Origin: Alphaproteobacteria bacterium
Lineage (GTDB): Bacteria > Pseudomonadota > Alphaproteobacteria > Rickettsiales > JADKJE01
Assembly: GCA_016722515.1 (NCBI GenBank)
Contig: JADKJE010000002.1
Coordinates: 434,001-498,000 of the forward strand
Reading direction: 5' to 3'
DNA: 64,000 nucleotides
Positions 30,786-39,682 of this stretch are shown here, in pieces (the first letter of the stretch is position 1; every line of letters starts with the position of its first letter). The translations under genes and the position numbers were made by a program. A model generated the notes under the pieces. It made no database searches. It was given only the letters and a program-made list of their open reading frames with translations, and was not told the origin of the DNA.

Positions 30786-31468
30786 AAATTATCTTTATAC
30801 TTGGCTTTAGCTTATTGCGATAGTTCAAAAAACTCTAGAGTAGATGAATTAAAATTAGCCGTTGTGAGTTCACTGCCAGACAAATATAATTTCTATGGAA
30901 ATGATGGAAAAATCATTCAAAATCTTCCCGATACATTATATGATGAATTGGCACACGATCCTGGATTTAAGGATTTTTATGATCAGTTTGCTGCCAAAAA
31001 GAGTGATCCAGCTTATATGACGGATTTAACAACAATGGTAGCAACGACCGTAGCCTCGGTATTAGGTTTAAGTTCTGTTCCAACGGTCAATATTTCTTCT
31101 ACAAAAAAAATGGTGAATCGCAAATGGCATATAAGGATGGGGTGATATTTATTGATCCCATTTTTATAAGCAAAGGGACAAAAAATTCAACCTTTGCCAC
31201 TGTGGTGTCTTTAATCAGCCATGAAATGACTCACGCATATCAGGAAAATCAAGTCAATGCAGTATTGGGCGGCTATCCGCAAACTATTCCCATTAACATC
31301 GATAATTCCGATTTAAATAATCCTCAAACGTTAGATGCTATGATTTTTGCTATTAATGCATCTAATTACAGCAAAGCAGATAGTCTCTATTTTAGTCAAC
31401 CTGTGGAAATTCAAGCCTATTCTTTACAGACAGACCTAAGGGGTATTTTTAATAAAAGGGGTTACTAA
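30786..31468 (+). pseudogene. Displaced zincin (HExxH) toxin cassette with A8 frameshift
   Basis: The frame from about 30786 reads KLSLYLALAYC and continues to an A8 run at 31103-31110, where it must shift by -1 to read KKNGESQMAYKDGVIF, then SLISHEMTHAYQ. HEMTH (31220-31234) is a zinc-metallopeptidase motif. In zero frame it stops at about 31145. The A8 run falls in zero frame as A_AAA_AAA, a slippery heptamer. The gene has no export region or ribosome site of its own and looks like a silent cassette. Its stop overlaps the next ATG (TAATG). Confidence 0.72.
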
Positions 31469-32145
31469 TGAAAATAATTATTAAAATTATATTTTGCACA
31501 ATTCTAATATATAAATTTGTTCCATTTTCTTATGCTTCTGAAATTAAGGAAGATAAATGGTGGAAGAATGAGAAGGAAGCACTGACACCCCCACTAAAGA
31601 TATCAGTTATTTATTTAGGATATCCTATTCCAGGCAGATCACCAGGAGGCAGAGAAGAATATACCAATAAATTATTAAGCATTATTAAAGAAGAAATCTT
31701 AGAAGATGTTGTAAATATGAGAAAAAACTCAAAAATAGGAAAAATCTATTCCAATGGGTATTTATCCTATTTGAGAAGCGGTAGCGCAGGAATAGAAAAT
31801 TTTGAATCCAATAACATAAAAATTCCCATTGATTGTGGTTATATTATTTTAGATAAGAATAATTACATAGATGCATTCCCTCTGGATAATGCCTGTAAAT
31901 GGCTTCTCTACTCTTTTTCTAATCTGACTAATGAAAATAACGCACTTGAATTATACTTATGGAGTGGTGTAAGGCCAATACCTGAAGTAAAAGGTAGCCG
32001 TCGAGGCGTTCGCATCGAATTTTTTGAAAGAAATGATCCTTATTATGCTCAAGGGTTAATACGCTACTTAGAACAAGAGGGCTTTAGAATCAAAGCAATT
32101 GAAGAAGGTGTAAAATTGGATTCAATTGATTATAAAGCCGAATGA
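31468..32145 (+). CDS. Exported candidate immunity protein (paralog 2)
   Basis: A 225-residue paralog of the protein at 30011, with its own signal peptide (residues 1-23, ending YAS). Shared blocks include PIDCGYIILDK and DPYYAQGL. The start overlaps the zincin stop in TAATG, typical of toxin-immunity coupling. It ends with TGA at 32143-32145, directly after which a copied cdiA segment begins. Predicted periplasmic. Confidence 0.65.
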   Translation: MKIIIKIIFCTILIYKFVPFSYASEIKEDKWWKNEKEALTPPLKISVIYLGYPIPGRSPGGREEYTNKLLSIIKEEILEDVVNMRKNSKIGKIYSNGYLSYLRSGSAGIENFESNNIKIPIDCGYIILDKNNYIDAFPLDNACKWLLYSFSNLTNENNALELYLWSGVRPIPEVKGSRRGVRIEFFERNDPYYAQGLIRYLEQEGFRIKAIEEGVKLDSIDYKAE

Positions 32146-32640
32146 GGCTCGTTATTAAGCGGTCAGCAGCTGGTGTTAAATGCCGCCAACGACATCACCA
32201 TCAAAGGCAGCGATGCGCAAAGCGCGGGTGATATTAATTTAACCGCACAGAATGTCACCATTGGTGCCGAAACCGAAAGCTATCATTACCATGAAACCAG
32301 CAGCAGCCATGGCTTTATGAGCTCTAGCAAGAAGGAGGTCAAACAAGACAAAGAAAGCTTGCGAGGTTCTACTTTAACGGCAGGAAATAACATTAACATC
32401 AACGCCAATGATGATATCAACGTTACCGCCTCTTACGCAGAAGCAGGTAACGACATCCATTTACTAGCTGATGCCGACCACAACAACACAGGCGGCATTA
32501 CCGTAGAAGCTGGTAAGGGTTATGAATCCAGCTACGTGTATAAAAAGGACAGCGGTTTCACCGGCGGACTTTCTGGCATGAGTTTTGGGGTGAGTTACCA
32601 ACAAACCAAAGACAAGGTTTCAACCTACCGGGAAACCTTA
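32146..32640 (+). repeat. Copied cdiA segment (recipient copy)
   Basis: Near-identical to 24566-25060. The boundary is exact: the first homologous base follows the TGA of the preceding immunity gene. Such a junction would let homologous recombination swap the downstream toxin-immunity pair onto the main cdiA gene. Confidence 0.9.
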
Positions 32641-35160
32641 CTGCCCTCAATGATGCTTGCAGGCCATGATATTGCAATGGATGCGGCAGATGATATCACG
32701 ATTAAAGCAAGCCACCTCCAGGCTGGAAATGATGTTAAGTTAACGGCTGGAAATGACATTAATATTGTCAGTGATGGCTTTGATGATGAACATCATGAAT
32801 CCCATACAATGTCGAGTATTGGTGTTTCTGTTGCTATCCAGGAAAGTTTAACCGGTGCGATAGATTCCATTCATGATCTTTCCAATACGAATACTTCAGG
32901 TGATTATGGCGCAGTTAACCTGGCAGCGAACGCTTATAAAGGATGGTATGCCTATAATAATTTGGGAGGCGTAAGCAACGTTGTCAATAATCCTTCCAGC
33001 TTATTGCCAAGCTTGTCCATCAGCCTTGGAATATCAAGCAGTTCTTCCAAATATGATCAGACTGGCACCAATCATATGCCGTCAACCATTCAGGCTGGGC
33101 ATGATTTTATCAGCAGCAGTGGTAATGATACCACTATTAAGGGTGCTACTATTTTGGCACAGAATGTGAATATGGATGTTGGTGGTGATTTACTTGTTTC
33201 GTCTGTGCAGAACACGTCAGAAACATCTAAAAGTGAAAAAAGCGGTGGCATGAGTGTTGGTGTCAGCATTGATATTATGGGAAATGTCACCCCGACATTT
33301 GGCGCTAACGTCTATAGTGGCAGTGGCAAAGGCCATCGGAACTGGACGGATGATGTCACATCCATCATGGGAACCAACTCCGTTGCGATTGATGTAGGAG
33401 GCAAAACCACGATCAATGGCGCCATGATAGCCCAGGCAACGCCCCAGGAAGATGGGAGTTATAAGGATGGCAGCAACCTAACCTTATACACCGGCTCACT
33501 TGAAGTAGCCAACTTGGTTGATGAGGATGTATGGCATTATAGTGGTGCTGGCCTTGCTGCAGGTTGGAGCTTTGGCGGCAATAATGGTGGTACTGGCACA
33601 CCGGCAAAACCAGTAGCGGGCACCAACACGTCTCTACCTTCGTCATTAACCCCTTCTGTACGTATTGATGATGATAAGACAATTGGTATAACCCATGCCA
33701 CGGTTGGTGAAGGAACCATTACGATTAATGGCGAACCAGCAACCACTGATGAACTTAACGATTTAAATCGTGATGTAAATAACGTTCAGGAAATTATAAA
33801 AGATGAACATAATTCCCTCGATATTGAGATACCGATTGATGGAAAAACATTAACCATAGCCGTCACGTTTATAGGTGATGCTGCGGCATCACTAAGTGAC
33901 AAACTATCTGCTGTGTTTGACCAAGCGATTGATCAGGCTGTGGATCAAAACATGTTAAATGCAAACAGCAAAGACAATGTTAAAGCCGTGATGGAAGCTT
34001 TAAAAGATGGTGAAATCACACCTGAACAGCTTACTGGATGTGACGAGGTTAGTTTTAATATCAGAAGCCTCTTTGTGGCAGACGCATATGCCGCCAGTAT
34101 GTGCCATATTGAGTTGAAGAGCGGCACGATTGTTATCAGTAAAAGTGATCAAGACTTTGCGAATAAACTTTATCAGGAAACACTTAAAACACCGAGTATC
34201 GGATCACTTTATGCAGATGAGGGATTGATCGCATTCGACAATGTATGCAATGCCGACCCTACCTGTCGTGTGGCCAATCAGGATGCAAGCTTCAAAGCAC
34301 TGGCATTAGCAGGAATAACCGTGTCAGTTTTTGGGGTAGCGGGATTAGCAGGAGGCGGAGCTGCCGGTACCGATGGTTTTTTACTGGGTGAAGGTGATGG
34401 ACTTTTCTTAAGCGCACAACAGCTGGAATTAAAGATTCAAACAAGCGCTGCCAGTTTAGCTCAATTTTTAACGAATGCGTATATAACAAATACCCTGAGT
34501 GGCCTCGATCCCAACAATCCAATGATGGGAACAAGCGGCAATAACGGTATCGATTTAGAGGGTTACAGCTCTCATGACGGCAGCACCCTTCCGAAAGACT
34601 CTGGGTTAAGTTTCCCTGGGTATGATAATACATTACCTGGGTTTGAGATTCCAACATCGGGATCATCTGTGGAAATATATCCGGGGGAGAGTGACTATGA
34701 TAATTCGCTGCCGGGGTTTGAGATACCATATACGAATGGGATTGACATATTCACAAATACTGCTCCAATAGACTTGACGCAAGAAGAAGGAGCAAATGGA
34801 GGGCACACCATAGAAATGCATGTTGGAAAATCAGATGATTTTCTAATTGACCGTTTGAGTAATCCATTTAAATATAACACAAACCAAGACTCAATTACGG
34901 GAGCTTCAACATTTCCAGATATTGAAACGGCAAATACAGTTGTGAATGACAGTTTTGCTCAGAATAATTCACAAATTCAAGAATGGCTTAATACACCGGG
35001 CTCAAAACAGTTGAGTATTTCCTATACTGGAACCGATGTCATTGGAAAGGGAATATATAAGGGTGATACAAGTGTTATGGATTTAACAAATGCTAGAATA
35101 GTACTGGTAAAGAATGGTACTGGTGGATTTGGAGTCAAAACCGCGTATCCGATAAAGTGA
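32146..35160 (+). CDS. Second CdiA fragment with RNase A-like C-terminal toxin
   Basis: About 1000 residues without signal peptide or TPS domain. From 32146 it copies cdiA 24566 onward, nearly identical for about 495 bp and then divergent. Later it has a Gly/Ala hydrophobic stretch, and two copies of YDN(T/S)LPGFEIP near 34619-34731. The C-terminus (about 34790-35157: GGHTIEMHVGKSDDFL, STFPDIETANTVVND, NARIVLVKNGTGG) matches the RNase A-like CdiA toxin family with its N-terminal catalytic His. The apparent start (GTG 32173) has no ribosome site, so expression probably needs recombination with cdiA. Confidence 0.8.
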   Translation, partial: GSLLSGQQLVLNAANDITIKGSDAQSAGDINLTAQNVTIGAETESYHYHETSSSHGFMSSSKKEVKQDKESLRGSTLTAGNNININANDDINVTASYAEAGNDIHLLADADHNNTGGITVEAGKGYESSYVYKKDSGFTGGLSGMSFGVSYQQTKDKVSTYRETLLPSMMLAGHDIAMDAADDITIKASHLQAGNDVKLTAGNDINIVSDGFDDEHHESHTMSSIGVSVAIQESLTGAIDSIHDLSNTNTSGDYGAVNLAANAYKGWYAYNNLGGVSNVVNNPSSLLPSLSISLGISSSSSKYDQTGTNHMPSTIQAGHDFISSSGNDTTIKGATILAQNVNMDVGGDLLVSSVQNTSETSKSEKSGGMSVGVSIDIMGNVTPTFGANVYSGSGKGHRNWTDDVTSIMGTNSVAIDVGGKTTINGAMIAQATPQEDGSYKDGSNLTLYTGSLEVANLVDEDVWHYSGAGLAAGWSFGGNNGGTGTPAKPVAGTNTSLPSSLTPSVRIDDDKTIGITHATVGEGTITINGEPATTDELNDLNRDVNNVQEIIKDEHNSLDIEIPIDGKTLTIAVTFIGDAAASLSDKLSAVFDQAIDQAVDQNMLNANSKDNVKAVMEALKDGEITPEQLTGCDEVSFNIRSLFVADAYAASMCHIELKSGTIVISKSDQDFANKLYQETLKTPSIGSLYADEGLIAFDNVCNADPTCRVANQDASFKALALAGITVSVFGVAGLAGGGAAGTDGFLLGEGDGLFLSAQQLELKIQTSAASLAQFLTNAYITNTLSGLDPNNPMMGTSGNNGIDLEGYSSHDGSTLPKDSGLSFPGYDNTLPGFEIPTSGSSVEIYPGESDYDNSLPGFEIPYTNGIDIFTNTAPIDLTQEEGANGGHTIEMHVGKSDDFLIDRLSNPFKYNTNQDSITGASTFPDIETANTVVNDSFAQNNSQIQEWLNTPGSKQLSISYTGTDVIGKGIYKGDTSVMDLTNARIVLVKNGTGGFGVKTAYPIK

Positions 35161-35166
35161 GGAAAA

Positions 35167-36105
35167 ATGAGTCAGAACGCTATACAGAAACTATATCCTG
35201 AGTTATTCAATTTTTTGGGAGTGGTTGGGGGATATGCTCAAGAAGGCAATACAGATATCGTCAATATTTTAATTGACCTGACTAAAGATAATGAAGAGGG
35301 AAATAAAATTTGGCTACCTCGAATTTTAGACGAGATAGAACACTTCCTGCTGATTAAACCTTTCCCAGAAGAAATTATTTTAGATATGACTCAATTGGAA
35401 AATAATCGATTTACTAGGAAAGAATGGCTTTTATCGGTATATTATATAATGGGGTTAATTGTCTCTGGTATTTTCTCAGCATATCACCCTTCGCAGCTTA
35501 AGTTTACCTCAACTTACCCAGATATCGAGGTGGCAAATGAGGTTGTTAACTCAACTATCAAACAACACGAAGAATCTATAGAAAAATGGTTAGCTAATTC
35601 TTCATTAGCTCCTCGCTTAATCTTATGCTATCGGCATAACAAAAAAACAGGTCGTATTGTTGGAAGCAATCGGCAGTTTTATGATAGTCATTGCGCACTC
35701 ACATTACTTTGTCGATCAGCAGAAATGAAAGTAAATGTTAGAACTTCTCATCCATTTATGGACAATCTAATAGATGAGTTTAGTGAATTTAATACCTGTT
35801 TTCCGGAACTTTGTTTGTTACTGTATGGGTACATAGGAGCTGATACTGTATATGGCTGTTTAGCAGAAGGATATTCTGTCGGGATTTTTTTTGAGACTGT
35901 TGCTCCACAAACAATAGAGAAGGTGATTAAAGATGCTCATTATTTACTCAATAATAGGTCATTTCCACGAGAATTAATTGAATATTTAGCTAATCGCGCA
36001 TATATAAATATTGACATTAAAGATTGGCTTGCTCAATTGATGGTTTTCATTGAAAATATAAATAAAATTAATAAACAAAAGCTAAATAACATGAATTTTA
36101 TATAA
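35167..36105 (+). CDS. Immunity / degenerate-toxin / immunity fusion protein
   Basis: A 312-residue protein starting six bases after the RNase A-like toxin stop, with GAGGAAAA before the ATG. Residues about 1-105 look like a CdiI domain (YPELFNFLG..., EIEHFLL, FPEEIIL, RKEWL). Residues about 112-197 (FTSTYPDIEVANEVVN, EKWL, VRTSHP) align with the second half of the neighbouring RNase A-like toxin (STFPDIETANTVVN, QEWL, VKTAYP) but lack its catalytic-His segment. Residues about 205-300 (FPELCLLLYGYIG, DAHYLL, FPRELIEYL, KDWL) resemble the first immunity domain. In-frame fusion by recombination is the likely origin. Confidence 0.72.
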   Translation: MSQNAIQKLYPELFNFLGVVGGYAQEGNTDIVNILIDLTKDNEEGNKIWLPRILDEIEHFLLIKPFPEEIILDMTQLENNRFTRKEWLLSVYYIMGLIVSGIFSAYHPSQLKFTSTYPDIEVANEVVNSTIKQHEESIEKWLANSSLAPRLILCYRHNKKTGRIVGSNRQFYDSHCALTLLCRSAEMKVNVRTSHPFMDNLIDEFSEFNTCFPELCLLLYGYIGADTVYGCLAEGYSVGIFFETVAPQTIEKVIKDAHYLLNNRSFPRELIEYLANRAYINIDIKDWLAQLMVFIENINKINKQKLNNMNFI

Positions 36106-36142
36106 TTTTTTCAGATAAGCTCCGAAATATATTATAAATTTA

Positions 36143-36285
36143 GTTCCAGTTACTTATTGGATCAACTCGGCTATCAGCTTGACCATACCATCTTATTTTT
36201 AGGCGATCCTTTTTACTAAACGCAATTAATTGAAGATGCTTTGCTTAAAAAACTAGGAACACGTTTTATTGCTCCTGGCATTTAT
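36143..36285 (+). pseudogene. cdiA scrap with in-frame stop
   Basis: Copies cdiA 23769-23906 (offset 12374) at high identity. The codon after the conserved FY is TAA where cdiA has GAA, and the match breaks off soon after. It introduces the next displaced toxin cassette but is not translatable as a whole. Confidence 0.75.
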
Positions 36286-36407
36286 TAATCACCTTTCAGG
36301 ATCTGATAAAGATGAACTCATAAGAATAATCAATAGGAATAGCAGAATATATTCAAAAAAACTTGATGAGAAAATAATCTAATTATCAATTATAGAAATA
36401 CCAATGA

Positions 36408-36806
36408 TCGACGCCGAAAGGTACAGGAATAAGCATCTTAACCAATCAAGATCCGTTAGATTGGTCGTTAACGAGTAAGTCCGGGGAAGATCGAGTAAAC
36501 CATGTGATAGAACAGCATGGATATCCCAATTTTCAAAAAGAAATTCAGGGAGTTTTTTATGGTGATCCTGTAAGTATAGCTAATGATGCTTGGAGTATTG
36601 CGCAAACAGAGGGTATAAAGCCAGTCACAGTCAATGGTGCAGATATCTATGTGGTACCAAGACAAAATTCAGGCTATGCTGGAGGATATTCTGGACAAGG
36701 ACAAAACTTAGATACGGTTACTATAATTACTGTCCATGGAACGAATCAGGTTATTGCTGCATACCCAGGAAACGGATTGCCAACCCCTAAAGGTCCCAAA
36801 TCATGA
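36408..36806 (+). pseudogene. Displaced toxin C-terminus, unassigned class
   Basis: Open from 36408 after an in-frame TGA. It encodes about 132 residues including GEDRVNHVIEQHG, VFYGDPVSIANDAW, and VTIITVHGTNQVIAAYPG. The layout (a conserved His helix followed by short strands and a terminal strand) is reminiscent of the BECR RNase toxins, but I cannot assign it to a named family. There is no ribosome site or export region. Its stop overlaps the next ATG by four bases (ATGA), the expected coupling with an immunity gene. Confidence 0.6.
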
Positions 36807-37054
36807 TGAATAATGACTGTGCAAAAATTAGAGAAGTCCGTCCTGTTTGTAGACAAGGACGCCTATTAATTGCTATTGAGAATACATCTCCGGTTCATTT
36901 TTTTGTTTTATGTGAAGATTGTGAATCAGAGTGGGAAAGCCCAGAAGACATCTCTGATTTAGATTTGGCAACACGGAATCAGCATCAATTCTTAAGATAC
37001 GCTGTGAAGAGAGATTTATTAGAACATCCTTGGAGAAAATTTGTCTTGAATTAA
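36803..37054 (+). CDS. Candidate immunity protein, small
   Basis: An 83-residue protein whose start overlaps the preceding toxin stop (ATGA). It has Cys at several positions including FVLCEDCESEWESPEDI, an acidic patch that could mimic RNA or bind a basic toxin. No signal peptide. Immunity role inferred from coupling. Confidence 0.6.
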   Translation: MMNNDCAKIREVRPVCRQGRLLIAIENTSPVHFFVLCEDCESEWESPEDISDLDLATRNQHQFLRYAVKRDLLEHPWRKFVLN

Positions 37055-37256
37055 TATCGAAGTTACATCATCAAATTCAAAAGAACTTATTGGTTATGAA
37101 AATGGAGCACTTGAACCATTTGTCTATCATGAAGTTTACACAGATGGTCAATATGTTTACGATCCAAGATTATCATCTCAGCCGGTACCTTATGGAGATT
37201 GGATAAAACATATCAATGGACTAAATCCTGGCGGGGTTAATATTAAAAAGTTTTAA
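37055..37256 (+). pseudogene. Toxin C-terminal fragment, papain-fold-like
   Basis: About 66 residues in frame with the C-terminal part of a toxin (FVYHEVYTDGQYVYDPRLS, then PYGDWIKHINGLNP). The H...DG..YDP arrangement resembles the catalytic His/Asp region of papain-fold polymorphic toxins, whose Cys portion would have been upstream and is absent. It begins directly behind the previous immunity stop and precedes an immunity candidate by ten bases. Confidence 0.5.
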
Positions 37257-37266
37257 ATAGGTTACC

Positions 37267-37746
37267 ATGTTTCATATTGAAGAATCACCATTGATAAAAA
37301 TTATATCACGATTTGGACAATTATCCTGGTCACATGGGGGAGGATTTGTAACTGAGGAAAAAGAAAGGCATCCTGAAAGAAATTATGATTCATATCCTCG
37401 TCATTTTTCTTGGAGATTTAAAAAACCAAATCAAATGATTGATCAAGCGATTGTTGAAGCAGTTGAATCTTATAAGGGCAGTGTTGAATGGCATATCAAA
37501 TATAGAGTTAAAGCTTTGGGAGGGATTAATTGGTGCATTTTGCCTAAAAGAGTGGATGAATACGCGCGTGAGGGTAAAAAATATGCCCCTGAAGGCTTGA
37601 ATGAACGTCTTGCTAGTTCAGAATACTACATCGCGAAGTATGAACCAGAATGGGGAAAATTAGCAAATACAGATATTCCCAATTTAGCGAAACACATTGA
37701 AGCGTATGTCACGGGGAAATGCGGTGAGATATTAGAGAAATTGTGA
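37267..37746 (+). CDS. Candidate immunity protein
   Basis: A 159-residue hydrophilic protein, no signal peptide, following the papain-like toxin fragment. The sequence is rich in aromatic and charged residues (SWRFKKPNQMIDQAI, WHIKYRVKALGG). I do not recognise its family. Its place in the alternating toxin/immunity train is the main evidence. Confidence 0.55.
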   Translation: MFHIEESPLIKIISRFGQLSWSHGGGFVTEEKERHPERNYDSYPRHFSWRFKKPNQMIDQAIVEAVESYKGSVEWHIKYRVKALGGINWCILPKRVDEYAREGKKYAPEGLNERLASSEYYIAKYEPEWGKLANTDIPNLAKHIEAYVTGKCGEILEKL

Positions 37747-37799
37747 AGGATAAAACTGCTCAGGATAATCCATGAATTTAAGAATCGACGCGAACACTA

Positions 37800-38340
37800 T
37801 ATCGATTTAGAGTGTTACAGCTCTCATGACGGCAGCACCCTTCCGAAAGATCCTGGATTAAGTTTCCCTGGGTATGATAATACATTACCTGGATTTGAGA
37901 TTCCAACATCGGGATCATCTGTGGAAATTTATCCTGCCGACAGTGACTATGATAATACACTGCCGGGGTTTGAGATACCGGATGGATATGATTCTTCAAT
38001 TCTTTATAATATTGATACAGGCTATGTAAGCGGTGTTAATATTACAGATCAAAAAACAGGACAAACTTACCAGGGTATCGTGGATCTTAATCCAACGCTT
38101 GACAGGATTGCGGCGGGTCAGAAATATCCATACAAGAATGATGGCACTACTTTTAATAATTATCCTGTTGACGGAATAGAATTGCTTCCTTCAGAGCCTT
38201 CAGGCTATTATACTGAGTGCGTTGTCCCCACTCCAGGAATCAATGGACCTGGGCCCCAAAGGATTGTTGTTCGAAAAGAGGGAGAAGCGTATTACACTCC
38301 CGACCATTATCATTCTTTTATACCAATAAAAAGTAAATGA
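37800..38340 (+). pseudogene. Displaced CdiA-CT cassette: barnase/RNase N1-T1-like toxin
   Basis: The first 182 bp copy 34548-34730 of the second CdiA fragment, including both YDNTLPGFEIP units. It then becomes a microbial ribonuclease: PYKNDGTTFNNYP, LPSEPSGYYTECVVPTPG, PQRIVVRKEG, YYTPDHYHSF. The expected catalytic Glu (YTE), Arg (QRI) and His (DHYHS) are all present. No export region or own start is apparent. The neighbouring barstar-like gene supports this call strongly. Confidence 0.8.
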
Positions 38341-38392
38341 CATGCGTAGTATGGGATGTGTTAGAGTTGGAAGACGTTAGAGTGAGGATGGG

Positions 38393-38761
38393 ATGACTGT
38401 TGGTGATTTCGCTTTTAATTTTATTGATGACTTGTCAGCCATCGATACACATGATGCATTTGTCGTAAGAATTGGAAAGGAAATTACTAGTGAGTCTCAG
38501 CTGTTAAACTATCTAAGCGAATCTTTTAAGTTTCCGGGTTATTTTGGATTTAATTGGAATGCTCTATATGATTGTTTGTGTGACTTTCACTGGATTAGCT
38601 CGTATAAAATTATTTTAATACATGAAAATCTGCCTGATATATCTTCTGATAATTTGAAGATATATTTAAAAATATTGCAGGATTCCGTGAGGAGTTGGCA
38701 CGAGAGTGATATTCATATTTTTGAAATTTTTTTTAAAAGTAATATTCTATTTGATATGTAA
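38393..38761 (+). CDS. Barstar-family RNase inhibitor (immunity protein)
   Basis: A 122-residue protein with the barstar hallmark FPGYFGFNWNALYDCLCDF followed by WISSYKIILIHENLPD. It sits 52 bases after the barnase-like toxin and should bind and neutralise it in the cytoplasm. This is the clearest toxin-immunity pair in the island because both partners belong to a known complex-forming set. Confidence 0.88.
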   Translation: MTVGDFAFNFIDDLSAIDTHDAFVVRIGKEITSESQLLNYLSESFKFPGYFGFNWNALYDCLCDFHWISSYKIILIHENLPDISSDNLKIYLKILQDSVRSWHESDIHIFEIFFKSNILFDM

Positions 38762-38769
38762 ACGTCCGC

Positions 38770-38997
38770 TAAAGCCGGGGCGTCAACTCATTTATATCTA
38801 ATTTTAATAAAATAGAGTTTGCTGCAGATAACAGGTGGACGGTCAATGGAGAAGAAATAATGTTTAATTCGTTGATTGAAGTGAGGTGCTCCCTAAAAAT
38901 TGGCCCATAAAAAAGTATATAATACCTATATCCAGGTTGAAACATTGCCTATAGGCTCAAATGACGGACGAGATACGTATTATCCAAACGGACAATA
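38770..38997 (+). pseudogene. Unassigned toxin-like fragment
   Basis: Two short coding-like stretches in different frames: one reads FAADNRWTVNGEEIMFNSL and ends near 38910, the other reads QVETLPIGSNDGRDTYYPNG and ends at 38997. Together they may be the tail of another decayed toxin, since a lipoprotein candidate follows. No family can be named. Confidence 0.35.
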
Positions 38998-39026
38998 AAG
39001 AAATGAACTATAACAGAGGAAATTAG

Positions 39027-39505
39027 ATGAATAAAACAACCCAATATATTTTTGCATTGGTTTTAATCTTTTGGTTATGTGCAGCCTGCGCGTTTATGAA
39101 GGGAACATATTTACCTTCGGTTGGTTATTTAAATATGAGCGATGACAGAATTTTTAATATTGAACTAGAGTGGGGCGGAGTAAATTCTTACCCATTGGGG
39201 GCCAAATAGGTAGTTTCGGTTCTGGAAGCTATACATCACAAAGCCAATGGATTCAGCATACGAGAGAGGCTTATGGTACGGCTGTTTTAACCTGGGAAAA
39301 TGCCAAACATGAAAAATTTCGGGCGGAAATTGAAATTACCAAAGAGAATTTCCCAATATTGGAAAAAAAGGGAGCAAGTGAAGATATTAAATTCGAATTT
39401 AGACAAGATGGTATGTGTATTACATACCAATACCCTCATGCACAAGAGCGGTGGCGTATGATTCAGAAGATTCAAGATGCTTTTGGGCTTCAGACGGATA
39501 TATAA
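39027..39505 (+). CDS. Lipoprotein, possible immunity protein (frameshift at G5)
   Basis: Lipoprotein signal (hydrophobic stretch ending CAACAF, with Cys near residue 19-21) after AGAGGAAATTAG. The zero frame stops at 39207. A -1 shift in the G5 run at 39196-39200 restores PLGGQIGSFGSGSYTSQSQW and continues to 39505 (about 158 residues). As with other genes here, one base seems missing. Exported immunity proteins of this size exist in CDI and T6SS loci, but the role is inferred only from position. Confidence 0.5.
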
Positions 39506-39509
39506 GAAA

Positions 39510-39647
39510 ATGAGGGAAGATGGAACATTGACTGAAGCACACAAGCAGCGAGAAAAAGCAAACAACGAAAAACTAGCAAACTTGCGTGCAGAATATGAAA
39601 AACAATATTTGGCGGACAGTGTGAAATATGCTGATAAACAGCACTGA
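39510..39647 (+). CDS. Small hydrophilic ORF
   Basis: A 45-residue ORF starting with ATG at 39510, highly charged (EAHKQREKANNEKLANLRAE) and probably a single coiled helix. It follows the lipoprotein stop by four bases, so it could be a coupled partner or the tail of the same gene. Weak support. Confidence 0.3.
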   Translation: MREDGTLTEAHKQREKANNEKLANLRAEYEKQYLADSVKYADKQH

Positions 39648-39682
39648 TAATTCGTAAATAATTATCTAAATAAGGAATCAAT

